Below, one piece after another: positions 1 to 8,760 of a DNA stretch of 64,000 bases (within the stretch, counting starts at the first letter, position 1; each line of letters opens with the position of its first letter). Origin of the DNA: Luteibacter sp. UNC138MFCol5.1 (GTDB lineage Bacteria > Pseudomonadota > Gammaproteobacteria > Xanthomonadales > Rhodanobacteraceae); NCBI RefSeq assembly GCF_900110505.1, contig NZ_FODZ01000001.1, positions 124,001-188,000 on the forward strand, in the 5' to 3' direction. The translations under genes were made by a program, and so were the position numbers. Below the pieces are notes generated by a model. It had not been told where the DNA came from and did not search any database. It saw only the letters and a program-made list of their open reading frames with translations.

Positions 1-370
1 GTTTCATCGTGGCCTTGTCGTAGACGAAGGCCACGCCATCCTGCCAGGTGAGCTGCACGAGTTTCGTGCCCGAGGCGATGATGCCCTCGCCGAAATAGCC
101 CTTCGGCGTATCGACCTGCTGTACCACCTCGCCGGTGTCGAGACGGACCTTGCGCACCGTCGACGCGCCGAGTTCGCCGGTGCTCTCGTAGAGGAACCCG
201 TCTTCATAGAAGAGACCTTCGGTGAAGGCGCCCGGATCATGCGGAAATTCGCGCACGATCTTGTACCCGTAGACCGGGATCGTCGCCGCGGCCAGCGAAG
301 GGACGCACGCGAGGGATAGAAGGGCCGCGGCGAGGCGGAGATACGGGAACCTGGGCACGAGAGACTCCAT
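1..370 (-). CDS. Glutaminyl-peptide cyclotransferase, plant/bacterial type, C-terminus cut by window edge
   Basis: Reading from the ATG at 370, the first 123 residues are visible and the frame runs off the window at position 1. It begins with a signal peptide (hydrophobic stretch about residues 11-28, likely cut after the Ala run near 29). The mature part starts with a beta-propeller pattern typical of the plant/Xanthomonas glutaminyl cyclase family: the 'HDPGAFTEGLFYEDG' block followed by 'YESTGELGASTVRKVRLDTG'. The family cyclises N-terminal Gln to pyroglutamate on exported proteins in the periplasm. It lies 73 bp downstream of glnA on the same strand, with the glnA terminator between them. 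The conserved propeller blocks make the family call firm even though two-thirds of the protein is missing. Confidence 0.85.
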   Translation of the reverse strand, partial: MESLVPRFPYLRLAAALLSLACVPSLAAATIPVYGYKIVREFPHDPGAFTEGLFYEDGFLYESTGELGASTVRKVRLDTGEVVQQVDTPKGYFGEGIIASGTKLVQLTWQDGVAFVYDKATMK

Positions 371-391
371 GGCGGACGGCGCATGGTAAGA

Positions 392-417
392 AAAAGGGGC
401 GCCGGAGCGCCCCTTTT
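392..417 (-). terminator. Intrinsic terminator of glnA
   Basis: An 11-bp inverted repeat (392-402 and 407-417) forms a GC-rich stem with a 4-nt loop. On the minus strand the stem is flanked by a run of U, as expected of a Rho-independent terminator. It sits 27 bp past the glnA stop codon. Confidence 0.85.
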
Positions 418-443
418 CGTCGCACGCACGCGATCCGGGAGGA

Positions 444-1856
444 TCAGATGGCGTAGTACATCTGGAACTCGAGCGGATGCGTGCTCGCGCGGTAGCGCGT
501 GACTTCCTGCATCTTCAGCGCGATGTAGCCGTCGATGAAGTCGTCGGTGAACACGCCGCCCGCCTTGAGGAACTCACGATCCTTGTCGAGCGCGACCAGC
601 GCCTCGTCGAGGCTCGCGCAGACCTGCGGGATGTTCTTCTCTTCTTCCGGCGGCAGGTCGTAGAGATCCTTGTCGGCCGGCGCACCCGGGTCGATCTTGT
701 TCAGGATGCCGTCGAGGCCGGCCATCATCAGCACGGTGAACGTCAGGTAGCCCGACTGCATCGGATCCGGGAAGCGGATCTCGATGCGGCGACCCTTCGG
801 GCTCGACACGTACGGGATGCGGCACGAGGCCGAGCGGTTGCGCGCCGAGTAGGCGAGCATGACCGGTGCCTCGTAGCCCGGGACGAGGCGCTTGTAGCTG
901 TTCGTCGTCGAGTTGGCGAAGGCGTTGATGGCCTTGGCGTGCTTGAAGATGCCGCCGATGTACCACAGCGCGGTCTGCGAGAGGCCACCGTAGAGGTCGC
1001 CCGCGAAGAGGTTCTCGCCGTTCTTCGACAGCGACTGGTGCACGTGCATGCCCGAGCCGTTGTCGCCGACGATCGGCTTCGGCATGAACGTCACGGTCTT
1101 GCCGGCCTGGTGCGCGACGTTCTTGATGACGTACTTCATCGTCATCAGTTCGTCAGCCTTCTTCACCAGCGTGTTGAAGCGCGTGCCGATCTCGCACTGG
1201 CCGGCGTTCGCGACTTCATGGTGGTGCACTTCCACCACCTGGCCGAGCGACTCCAGCACCTTGCACATGTCGGCGCGCAGGTCGCCGAGGCTATCGACCG
1301 GGCTGACCGGGAAATAGCCGCCCTTCACGCCCGGACGGTGGCCGGTGTTGGTGCCGTCGTACTTGTAACGCGAGGCCCAGGCGGCTTCTTCCGAGTTGAT
1401 CTCGTAGAACACGCGGCCCATGTCGTTCTGCCAGCGGATCGAGTCGAAGATGAAGAACTCGGGCTCCGGACCGAAGAACGCCGTGTCGGCGATGCCGGTG
1501 GACTTCAGGTACGCCTCGGCGCGCTTCGCGATGGAACGCGGATCGCGGCCATAGGCCTGCATGGTGCTCGGCTCGAGCACGTCGCAATGCATGATCAGCT
1601 GCTTGTGGGCGCTGAACGGATCGAGGTGCGCCGTTTCCGGGTCCGGCATGAGGACCATGTCCGACTCGTTGATGCCCTTCCAGCCCGCGATCGACGAGCC
1701 GTCGAACATCTTGCCGTCTTCGAAGGTGCCTTCGTCGATGGCATGCGAGGGGAACGTCACGTGATGGTGCTTGCCGAGGATGTCGGCGAAGCGCAGGTCG
1801 ACGAACTCGATTTCCTCGTCCTTGATCAGGTTCAGCACTTTGGAGACGGCGGACAT
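444..1856 (-). CDS. glnA: Glutamine synthetase type I
   Basis: 470 aa, the normal length for GSI. It makes glutamine from glutamate, ammonia and ATP as a cytoplasmic dodecamer. Visible signatures are the N-terminal beta-grasp with DGSSIAGW (52-59), the metal-ligand segment [11 protein letters not shown], the ammonia/glutamate site around [10 protein letters not shown], the flap-region arginine block, and the adenylylation loop LYDLPPEE with its target tyrosine at about 399. The last feature places it in the GlnE-regulated GSI-beta class. The start is supported by GAGG 8 nt upstream. The upstream DNA carries a sigma54 promoter and an NtrC palindrome, so transcription is expected to rise under nitrogen limitation. 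No amtB, glnK or ntrBC is seen nearby. Confidence 0.98.
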   Translation of the reverse strand: MSAVSKVLNLIKDEEIEFVDLRFADILGKHHHVTFPSHAIDEGTFEDGKMFDGSSIAGWKGINESDMVLMPDPETAHLDPFSAHKQLIMHCDVLEPSTMQAYGRDPRSIAKRAEAYLKSTGIADTAFFGPEPEFFIFDSIRWQNDMGRVFYEINSEEAAWASRYKYDGTNTGHRPGVKGGYFPVSPVDSLGDLRADMCKVLESLGQVVEVHHHEVANAGQCEIGTRFNTLVKKADELMTMKYVIKNVAHQAGKTVTFMPKPIVGDNGSGMHVHQSLSKNGENLFAGDLYGGLSQTALWYIGGIFKHAKAINAFANSTTNSYKRLVPGYEAPVMLAYSARNRSASCRIPYVSSPKGRRIEIRFPDPMQSGYLTFTVLMMAGLDGILNKIDPGAPADKDLYDLPPEEEKNIPQVCASLDEALVALDKDREFLKAGGVFTDDFIDGYIALKMQEVTRYRASTHPLEFQMYYAI

Positions 1857-1891
1857 ACAAACCTCGAATGGGTGTTGGGCTTCGGGGACGG

Positions 1892-1907
1892 AGCAAACGT
1901 TGTGCCA
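1892..1907 (-). promoter_or_regulatory. Sigma54 (-24/-12) promoter of glnA
   Basis: The minus strand reads TGGCACAACGTTTGCT, an essentially perfect match to the RpoN consensus TGGCAC-N5-TTGCW. The -12 element lies about 38 bp before the glnA ATG, which predicts a short leader of roughly 25 nt containing the GAGG ribosome site. Confidence 0.85.
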
Positions 1908-1981
1908 GCGCTTCCGCGTCTCGCGGACCGGCCTGGGCCAAGCCCCGGCATCATAGACCGGGCGGGGCGGCCATGTGCAAA

Positions 1982-1998
1982 TGCACCGATATGGTGCA
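1982..1998 (-). promoter_or_regulatory. NtrC enhancer-type palindrome upstream of glnA
   Basis: TGCACCGATATGGTGCA is a 17-bp dyad (TGCACC-N5-GGTGCA on the other strand) with the same arms and spacing as the strong NtrC sites in front of enterobacterial glnA. It lies about 90 bp upstream of the sigma54 element, a typical enhancer distance. A further half-site, TTGCACC, is at 2011-2017. Confidence 0.75.
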
Positions 1999-2100
1999 AC
2001 GGGACGAATCTTGCACCTCCTCCGGTCCGATGTCGGCGCCTCGGGGCGTAACGGGGTTTACGCTGGCACCATGCGGCGGTTCCCGCCCCCGGCCGCCGCC

Positions 2101-3921
2101 ATGCGTTTCGCCCTCCTCGCCTCGTTCATCGCTGTCGCCACGTCCGCCGCCGTGGCGGAAACCGCGCCCCGCACCTGGGCCAACCCGATCGACATCGACT
2201 ACCGCTACAACTTCGAGCAGATGAACGAGGGGATCTCGTATCGCACGGGCGCGGATCCGGCGATCGTCCGGTACGACGATGCGTACTACCTGTTCCAGAC
2301 GCTGGCCGACGGGTACTGGATGTCGAAGGATCTGGTGGACTGGCGCTTCGTGAAGCCGGATCACTGGCCCTTCGACAGCGAGGTCGCGCCGGCGACGCTC
2401 GTGGCCGACGGCAAGCTGTTCCTCATGCAGTCCGCGTTCGCGCCGCGCCCGCTGATGGTCTCGACCGATCCCGCGCATGGTCGCTGGTCGTTCTGGACGC
2501 GGCAGTTACCACCGGTACCGGGCGCGACGCAGTACGACGAGACCGGCACGCGAGTAGCGAACGGACCGCTGCCGCCAGGACCGTGGGATCCGGGCCTGCT
2601 CCGGGATGACGACGGCCAGGTGTACCTCTACTGGGGTTCGTCGGACAGGCACCCGCTCTACGGTGCGCGGGTGGATTTCCGGCTCGACTCCGACGAGGGC
2701 GAAGGCAAGCGGCTCGCATTCCTGACGACACCGGCGGCGTTCATCCACCTGGATCCCGCGAATCACGGCTGGGAGCGCTTTGGCCCCGATCACACCTTGG
2801 GCGACCGGCCCGCGTACATGGAGGGCGCATGGATGAACCGGCACGGCGACCGCTATTACCTGCAGTACGCGGCGCCCGGCACCGAGTACAACGTCTACGG
2901 CACCGGCGTTTACGTCGGCAGGGCGCCGCTCGGGCCGTTCGAATACGCCCCGTACAACCCGGTGGGCTACAAGCCGGGCGGCTTCGTCACGGGCGCGGGT
3001 CATGGCTCGACGTTCGAAGACGCGTTCGGCAACGCCTGGAACGCGGGTACCGCGTGGCTCGGCGTGAACTGGACGTTCGAACGTCGCATCGACCTGTTCC
3101 CTGCCGGCTGGCATGACGACGGCCAGATGTGGATCGATACGCGATTCGGCGACTTTCCCCGGCGCATGCCGGATCACAAGCTGCGCGACGGGGAAAGCAC
3201 GTTCACCGGATGGATGCTGCTGTCGTACCGCAAGCCCGTCACCGCGTCCTCTTCGCTGCCGGACCACGCCGCGTCCACCGTGACCGACGAAAACCCGCGC
3301 TCGTTCTGGGTGGCCCGCGACAACACGGCCGGTCAAACGCTGACGGTCGACCTACGCGGCACGCCCACCGTGCGCGCCGTACAGGTGAACTACGCCGACT
3401 ACCGATCGGATCGCTACGGCGACGCTCCCGATCTCGTGACGCAATTCGTACTTCAGGGTTCACTCGATGGCCGCCAGTGGAACGTGCTCGCCGATCTCTC
3501 GAACGAGTCACGCGATCGACCCAACGCGTACATCGAACTGACACACCCGACGAAGCTGCGCTACGTGCGCTATGTGCATAAACATACCGGCGGGAAGCAT
3601 CTTGCGATCTCGGACCTGCGGGTCTTCGGAAACGCGGAAGGTCCTGCGCCCGCCGCGCCCATCCGTGTCACGGCGACACGCGGCGCCGATTCCCGGGAGG
3701 CCACGATCTCGTGGGCGCCCGTCGGGGGCGCGGTGGGCTACAACGTGCGCTGGGGCCTCGCCGCCGATCGCCTGCATTCCACGTACCAGCGTTTCGCGGA
3801 CCAGCCCACATCGTTTACGCTTCGTGCTCTGAACAAGGGCGTTCGCTATGTCGTGGCCGTGGAGGCGTTCGACGAGCGTGGCGTTTCGGCCTTGTCGCAG
3901 ACCGTTGTCATCGCTCCGTAG
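2101..3921 (+). CDS. Secreted glycoside hydrolase family 43 with discoidin and fibronectin-III modules
   Basis: About 606 aa from the ATG that opens the signal peptide (hydrophobic residues 2-20, cleavage after AVAE-like region); an in-frame ATG at 2071 is the alternative, and neither has a good ribosome site. The five-bladed propeller of GH43 spans about residues 25-370: base Asp in GADPAIVRYDD, a middle Asp in GPWDPGLLRDDDG, and the acid Glu in AYMEGAWMNRHG. A discoidin/F5-8C-like module follows (about 395-520; 'SSLPDHAASTVTDENPRSFW'), then a fibronectin III domain to the end. Such enzymes cut arabinose- or xylose-containing polysaccharides; the discoidin module probably binds glycans. Exact substrate cannot be read from sequence. 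It is transcribed divergently from glnA, across the NtrC/sigma54 region. Confidence 0.88.
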   Translation: MRFALLASFIAVATSAAVAETAPRTWANPIDIDYRYNFEQMNEGISYRTGADPAIVRYDDAYYLFQTLADGYWMSKDLVDWRFVKPDHWPFDSEVAPATLVADGKLFLMQSAFAPRPLMVSTDPAHGRWSFWTRQLPPVPGATQYDETGTRVANGPLPPGPWDPGLLRDDDGQVYLYWGSSDRHPLYGARVDFRLDSDEGEGKRLAFLTTPAAFIHLDPANHGWERFGPDHTLGDRPAYMEGAWMNRHGDRYYLQYAAPGTEYNVYGTGVYVGRAPLGPFEYAPYNPVGYKPGGFVTGAGHGSTFEDAFGNAWNAGTAWLGVNWTFERRIDLFPAGWHDDGQMWIDTRFGDFPRRMPDHKLRDGESTFTGWMLLSYRKPVTASSSLPDHAASTVTDENPRSFWVARDNTAGQTLTVDLRGTPTVRAVQVNYADYRSDRYGDAPDLVTQFVLQGSLDGRQWNVLADLSNESRDRPNAYIELTHPTKLRYVRYVHKHTGGKHLAISDLRVFGNAEGPAPAAPIRVTATRGADSREATISWAPVGGAVGYNVRWGLAADRLHSTYQRFADQPTSFTLRALNKGVRYVVAVEAFDERGVSALSQTVVIAP

Positions 3922-3984
3922 CTTTCGCGCGCGAGCGCGCTCCCGCCCGACGGCGGGAATCGTTCCACTTCCCTGGGTTTTCGC

Positions 3985-5667
3985 ATGACCAACCGACACG
4001 ACGACGATACGCCCGACGAAGGACGTCGGCGCCTGCTTGGCGGCATGGCCACGACCGGCGCGCTGCTCGCGCTCGGCGGCCTCGATGCCGCGGCGGCCGA
4101 CGGCAAGCTCGCCCCGACGCCGGCACCGGGCGGCAAGGCACTCGACGCCCTGCTCGCGAAGCACATCCACAACGTCGTGGTGATCTACGCCGAGAACCGC
4201 AGCTTCAATAACCTCTTCGGCGACTTCCCCGGCCTTCAGCAGCCGCTGAGCGGCGTGCCCGCCGAGCGGCTGGTGCAGCGCGATCGCGACGGGACGCCCC
4301 TGAAGACGCTGCCGCCGATCTGGGGCGGAATGGTGCCGCACGAACAGGTCGTCGACCACAAGACGTACAAGATCGGCGAGAAGGACATCACCGGCCTGCC
4401 GAACGCGCCGTGGGCGCTGCACACCGGCGACGGCACGCCGCTGCCGCACGGCCTGGTCACGCGCGACCTCGTGCATGCGTTCTACAACAACCAGCTGCAG
4501 ATCAACGGCGGCAAGAACGACGGCTTCGTCGCCTGGGGCGACAACGGCGCGCTGACCATGGGTCATTACGCCAGCGCACCGGTCCATCTGCGTCTCTGGC
4601 GGCTCGCCGAGCAGTTCACGCTGTGCGACAACTTCTTCATGGGCGCTTTCGGTGGCTCGTTCCTCAACCACCAGTACCTCGTCGCCGCCCGCCCGCCGTT
4701 CTATCCTGATGCCGACAAGAGCCCGGCGCAGTTCAACATCGCGGTCACGGAAAGCGGCGACCCCACCGATTTCCGCCTGAAGATGGCCGAGGATTCGCCG
4801 AAGAGCGCGATGGACGGCAAGCCGAAGTTCGCGCACCACAACACGCTGACTCCGGACTTCTACGCGGTGAACACGATCGGCCCGCCGTACTCGCCGGGCT
4901 TCAACGTCGACCGCACGAACCCGCTGCTCGCGGATGCCACGAGCGCCAACACACTGGTCGCGCAGACGCACAAGCACATCGGCGACATGCTCTCGGCGAA
5001 GGACGTCGACTGGGCCTGGTATGGCGGCGCGTTCCAGGCCGCGCTCGATGGCAAGGGCGATGGCGACGACGCCAGCTTCCCGCAGACGCCGAACTTCCAG
5101 CCTCACCATCAGCCGCTGAATTACTTCGTGTCGCTCGCACCGGGAACCGACGCGCGCAAGCGGCACCTGCGCGACGGCGGACTTGGCGAGACGGCGTCGA
5201 CGAACCATTTCCTGGCCGATGTCGCCGCCGGCAAGCTGCCGCCCGTGACGTTCTACAAGCCACAGGGCGACCTCAACATGCATGCCGGCTACTCGGACGT
5301 CGAGGCTGGCGACCGCCACATCGCTAACGTCGTGCATGCGCTGCAGAAGAGCCCGCAGTGGAAGAACATGCTCGTGGTGGTGACGTTCGACGAGAATGGC
5401 GGCTGGTGGGACCACGTCGCACCGCCGAAGGGCGATCGCTGGGGACCGGGCACGCGCATTCCCGCGCTCGTGATCTCGCCGTTCGCGAAGAAGGGCCACG
5501 TCGAGCACACCATCTACGACACGGGTTCCATCGCACGCTTCATCACGCGACGCTTCGGACTCGAGAAGCTGCCGGGCCTCAAGATGCGCGAGGATGCGAT
5601 GGTGGCCGCCGGCGGTCCGGCGCCGGGTGATCTGACCGAGACGCTGGCTTTTCCGGCCAAGGCCTGA
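3985..5667 (+). CDS. Tat-exported acid phosphatase / phospholipase C family phosphoesterase
   Basis: 560 aa. The N-terminus has a twin-arginine-like signal (RRRLLGG at 14-20 followed by a hydrophobic Ala/Leu stretch), suggesting folded export to the periplasm. The catalytic block NVVVIYAENRSFNNLFGDFPG near residue 55 and the late GGWWDHVAPPKGDRWGPGTR block with DTGSIARFITRRFGLEKLPG are hallmarks of the phosphoesterase family of AcpA-type acid phosphatases and phospholipases C. It probably releases phosphate from organic esters. It begins 63 bp after the GH43 gene; a GC hairpin without a U-tract lies between them. It is convergent with the efflux operon beyond the hairpin at 5706-5771. Confidence 0.88.
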   Translation: MTNRHDDDTPDEGRRRLLGGMATTGALLALGGLDAAAADGKLAPTPAPGGKALDALLAKHIHNVVVIYAENRSFNNLFGDFPGLQQPLSGVPAERLVQRDRDGTPLKTLPPIWGGMVPHEQVVDHKTYKIGEKDITGLPNAPWALHTGDGTPLPHGLVTRDLVHAFYNNQLQINGGKNDGFVAWGDNGALTMGHYASAPVHLRLWRLAEQFTLCDNFFMGAFGGSFLNHQYLVAARPPFYPDADKSPAQFNIAVTESGDPTDFRLKMAEDSPKSAMDGKPKFAHHNTLTPDFYAVNTIGPPYSPGFNVDRTNPLLADATSANTLVAQTHKHIGDMLSAKDVDWAWYGGAFQAALDGKGDGDDASFPQTPNFQPHHQPLNYFVSLAPGTDARKRHLRDGGLGETASTNHFLADVAAGKLPPVTFYKPQGDLNMHAGYSDVEAGDRHIANVVHALQKSPQWKNMLVVVTFDENGGWWDHVAPPKGDRWGPGTRIPALVISPFAKKGHVEHTIYDTGSIARFITRRFGLEKLPGLKMREDAMVAAGGPAPGDLTETLAFPAKA

Positions 5668-5705
5668 CGGCGCGGCTACACCGGCATCCTGCCCGCTGCC
5701 GCGGG

Positions 5706-5771
5706 ATCGCCGATACGATCGGCTCCCACCAGAGCGGCGCTGCTTGGGTGGGAGCCGATCGTATCGGCGAT
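5706..5771. repeat. Perfect 25-bp inverted repeat (single copy of the 154-bp array family)
   Basis: Left arm 5706-5730 and right arm 5747-5771 are exact reverse complements (core GGCTCCCACC / GGTGGGAGCC), with a 16-nt loop. It sits between the convergent phosphoesterase and efflux genes, so it could act as a bidirectional transcription barrier. The sequence to its left, from about 5670, also matches the spacer of the tandem array at 29.9-30.4 kb. Confidence 0.9.
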
Positions 5772-5793
5772 GGGTGCTCGCACAGGTTCCTGT

Positions 5794-7341
5794 TCAGTGG
5801 CCGCCCGTGCCGCCCGGCGCGAAGGGTGGTTTGGCGAACCACACCGCGATCATCGCGATGCCGAACATCAGCCCGAAGACCCAGAATACGTCGTTCACCG
5901 CGAGGGTCGCCGCCTGCAGGTCGACGATGCGGTTCAGCGCGGCGTTGGCGCTCGGTCCCTGCGCACCGAAGGTCTGCAGCCGGTCGAGGTATTCGGTCGT
6001 GGCGCGTCCGCCTTCCGTCACGTTCTCGGACAGCACGGCGTGGTGGTACGTCGTGCGATGCGAGTACATGGTGGTACTCACGGCGGTGGCGATGCTGCCC
6101 GCGAGCGTACGGAAGAAGTTGGACAGGCCCGACGCGCTCGCGACCTGATCGTCGCGCAGGCCCGCGAGGATGATCTGGTTCACGGGCACGAAGAACACCG
6201 CGACACCCGCGCCCATGCACATGCGCGGTATGGCCAGCTCGCTGTATGGCGCGTTCGTGCTCAGGTTCGCCATGTAGAACGACGCCCCGGCGAAGATCGC
6301 GAAGCCCACGGTATTGAGCACGCGCAGGTCGAACCGGTTCTGGAAGGCGCCAACGAGTGGCGACATGATGATCGCGAGCACGCCGATCGGCGCCACGACG
6401 AAGCCGGCCCATGTGGCCGTGTAGCCCAGGACCTCCTGCACCCACATCGGCATCACCACCGTGCCACCGAAGAACGCGAACATGCCGAGCGACAGGCACA
6501 GGACACCGACGAGGAAGTTGCGTTTGGTGAGCAGGCGCAGTTCGACCACCGGGTGCTTGTGCATCAGCTCCCAGGCGATGAGGAAGGTCAGGCAGACGAC
6601 GGCCACGATCGCGAGGATGACGATGTTGGTCGAGGAGAACCAGTCGTCGTCGTTACCGTTGTCGAGCATGAACTGCAGGCAGCCCACGCCAACCGCCAGC
6701 AGGAACAGACCCACCGCGTCGATGGGCATCTTCGCCGTCTTCGACTCGCGATCGCGCAGCAGCGCGTACGTGATCACGAGCGCGAAGATGCCGACCGGTA
6801 TGTTGATGAAGAAGATCCACGACCAGTGGTAGTTGTCCGTGATCCACCCGCCCAGGATCGGGCCGAACACGGGCGCGACGACCACCGTCATCGCCCAGAG
6901 CGCCAGCGCGATGGGTCGCTTGGCCACCGGGTAGTTGTTGAGCAGCAGGGTCTGCGACAGCGGCACCATCGGACCCGACACCGCCCCCTGGCAGAGACGG
7001 AACACGATCAGCATCGGCATGCTCTGCGCGAGCCCGCACATGGCCGAGAACACGACGAAGAGCAGCACGGAAATCGTGAACGTGCGCACTTCGCCGAAGC
7101 GCTTCGCGATCCACCCCGTCAGGGGCTGCATCACGGCGCTCGCCATCGAATAGGCGCTGATCGCCATGGTGCCTTCGTTGCTGCTCACGCCGAGGTTGCC
7201 GGCGATGGTGCGCACCGAGACGTTGACGATGGAGATGTCGAGCACCTCCATGAACGTCGCGAGCGCGACGCCTGCCGTGAGCAACGCGAGCGCGCCGCCC
7301 TTCAGCGGCGGCTTCGCCGGTGCCTGCTTCGCCTGCGCCAT
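5794..7341 (-). CDS. DHA2-family multidrug efflux permease, EmrB-like
   Basis: 515 aa inner-membrane protein with the repeated hydrophobic segments of a 14-helix DHA2 major facilitator. Diagnostic motifs are FMEVLDISIVNVSVRTIAG in helix 1, the loop motif GWIAKRFGEVRTF, RLCQGAVSGPMVPLSQ, and the motif C-like GPILGGWITDNYHWSWIFFINIP. It is predicted to exchange protons for hydrophobic drugs in a tripartite pump with the adaptor and outer-membrane protein encoded just upstream. It starts 3 nt after the adaptor stop, so it is the last gene of a three-gene leftward operon. A second, independent EmrB-like gene is at 49619-51157. Confidence 0.93.
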   Translation of the reverse strand: MAQAKQAPAKPPLKGGALALLTAGVALATFMEVLDISIVNVSVRTIAGNLGVSSNEGTMAISAYSMASAVMQPLTGWIAKRFGEVRTFTISVLLFVVFSAMCGLAQSMPMLIVFRLCQGAVSGPMVPLSQTLLLNNYPVAKRPIALALWAMTVVVAPVFGPILGGWITDNYHWSWIFFINIPVGIFALVITYALLRDRESKTAKMPIDAVGLFLLAVGVGCLQFMLDNGNDDDWFSSTNIVILAIVAVVCLTFLIAWELMHKHPVVELRLLTKRNFLVGVLCLSLGMFAFFGGTVVMPMWVQEVLGYTATWAGFVVAPIGVLAIIMSPLVGAFQNRFDLRVLNTVGFAIFAGASFYMANLSTNAPYSELAIPRMCMGAGVAVFFVPVNQIILAGLRDDQVASASGLSNFFRTLAGSIATAVSTTMYSHRTTYHHAVLSENVTEGGRATTEYLDRLQTFGAQGPSANAALNRIVDLQAATLAVNDVFWVFGLMFGIAMIAVWFAKPPFAPGGTGGH

Positions 7342-7344
7342 CGG

Positions 7345-8760
7345 TCAGGCGCCGCGTCGGGCCGGTAACGGCTTCGGTGTGGCGTCGACGGTGTTGGCCC
7401 TGATGATCTCCTCCGCGCGCTGGTCGGCCTCGCCCATCTCGCGCTCGTAGACGTTGGTCACCGCCAGCGGCTTCGTGCGCGGCGTCTCGGCCAGCACCTT
7501 GCCATCGCGATCGTGGGTATCGACGTTGACGTCGGTCGACAGGCCGACGCGAAGCGGATGGCGGCGCAGGTCTTCGGCATCGAGCGCGATGCGCACCGGC
7601 AGGCGCTGCACGACCTTGATCCAGTTGCCCGTCGCGTTCTCGGCCGGCAGCAGCGAGAACGCGCTGCCGGTGCCCGCGTTGAGGCCGACGACCTTGCCGT
7701 GGTACTCCACGTCGGAGTACATGTCGGTGCTGATCTTCACCGGCTGGCCGATGCGGATGTGCTCGAGCTGCGTCTCCTTGAAGTTCGCGTCCACCCACAG
7801 ATCCTGCAGCGGCACGACCGTGAGCAGGTCCTGCCCCGGCTGGATGCGCTGGCCCACCTGCACCTGGCGTCGCGCCGCGTAGCCTTCGATCGGCGAGACG
7901 ATCGCGTTGCGCCCGTTGTTCACCCACGCGTTGCGGAACTGCGCGCGTGCCTGGATCACGGCCGGGTAATCCTCCACGGTCGTGCCGTCGACCTGCGCAT
8001 GCGCGGCCGCCGCCTCGCGCTCCGCGGCCTGCAATGCCGCGAGCGCCTGCTGCATCTGGCGCCGTCCCGTGTCGACTTCCTCGGCCGAGACGGCGCGGCG
8101 CTCGAGCAGCGGATGACGCCGGTTGTACTCGTCGCGTGCCTGTTCGTACTGGGCGCGGCGCTGGGGAATCGCGGCGTCGGCCTGGTTGGCCTGCTGCATC
8201 CGTGCCTGCGCCTCGCGCACGGCCTGCGCTAGCTGGCCTTCGGCGTTCATCAGGCTCACGCGTGCGTCGACCGGATCCAGCCGGATCAACACCTGCCCGG
8301 CGTGGACGCGGTCGGTTTCCTCCACCGCCACTTCGACGACGGTTCCCGCGACACGCGAGGAGATCGTCACCATGTCGCCCTTCACGTAGGCGTCGTCGGT
8401 GGTTTCGCGCTGCGAGAAGACGAAGATGTACAGCAGGAGCCACGTGAGGCCGGCAAGGATGAAGACGGCCGCGATCACCGACAGGACGATGACCTTCTTC
8501 CGCTTCGCCTTCGGGTCTTCCTTCTTGTCGTCGTCCTTCTTGCCATCTTCCTTCTTTTCTTCCTTGCCCTGCTCGCCATCCTTCCCGGCGTTCTCGTCCT
8601 CGCCCTTCCCGGCTTTCTTCTCGTCGTCCGTGTCGTCGTCGCGCTCGCCACGCGGCGATGCGTCCCCGTACTTGTGCAGGTACTTGTAGCGGTACTTGTA
8701 CGGCTGCGGCGGCGGGGTGTCGTCGTTGTCGTCGCGCGGGCCTTCGTTTTCGGGAGTCAT
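7345..8760 (-). CDS. HlyD/EmrA-type membrane-fusion adaptor with long charged cytoplasmic tail
   Basis: 471 aa. After one transmembrane helix (about 90-112), the ETTDDAYVKGDMVTISSRVAGTV lipoyl-like block, a coiled coil rich in Ala/Gln/Arg (about 165-265) and the beta-barrel block WVDANFKETQLEHIRIGQP are typical EmrA features. The protein bridges the EmrB permease and the outer-membrane channel in the periplasm. Unusual is the first ~88 residues: a Tyr/Lys patch (KYRYKYLHKY) followed by a Lys/Asp/Glu/Gly-rich low-complexity stretch that would lie in the cytoplasm; EmrA proteins usually have only some 15-30 residues there. It overlaps the upstream channel gene by 4 nt. Confidence 0.93.
   Translation of the reverse strand: MTPENEGPRDDNDDTPPPQPYKYRYKYLHKYGDASPRGERDDDTDDEKKAGKGEDENAGKDGEQGKEEKKEDGKKDDDKKEDPKAKRKKVIVLSVIAAVFILAGLTWLLLYIFVFSQRETTDDAYVKGDMVTISSRVAGTVVEVAVEETDRVHAGQVLIRLDPVDARVSLMNAEGQLAQAVREAQARMQQANQADAAIPQRRAQYEQARDEYNRRHPLLERRAVSAEEVDTGRRQMQQALAALQAAEREAAAAHAQVDGTTVEDYPAVIQARAQFRNAWVNNGRNAIVSPIEGYAARRQVQVGQRIQPGQDLLTVVPLQDLWVDANFKETQLEHIRIGQPVKISTDMYSDVEYHGKVVGLNAGTGSAFSLLPAENATGNWIKVVQRLPVRIALDAEDLRRHPLRVGLSTDVNVDTHDRDGKVLAETPRTKPLAVTNVYEREMGEADQRAEEIIRANTVDATPKPLPARRGA

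Noticed and set aside
477-2051. 524-codon plus-strand frame opposite glnA
   Set aside because: Antisense shadow of glnA; Arg/Val/His-rich and without any recognisable domain.
1857-2100. Separate small gene in the glnA/GH43 gap
   Set aside because: Short frames here lack ribosome sites and lie across the sigma54/NtrC region, which explains the conserved DNA.
3508-5508. 666-codon minus-strand frame opposite the GH43 and phosphoesterase genes
   Set aside because: Spans two real genes in antisense; composition reflects GC-rich codon shadow.
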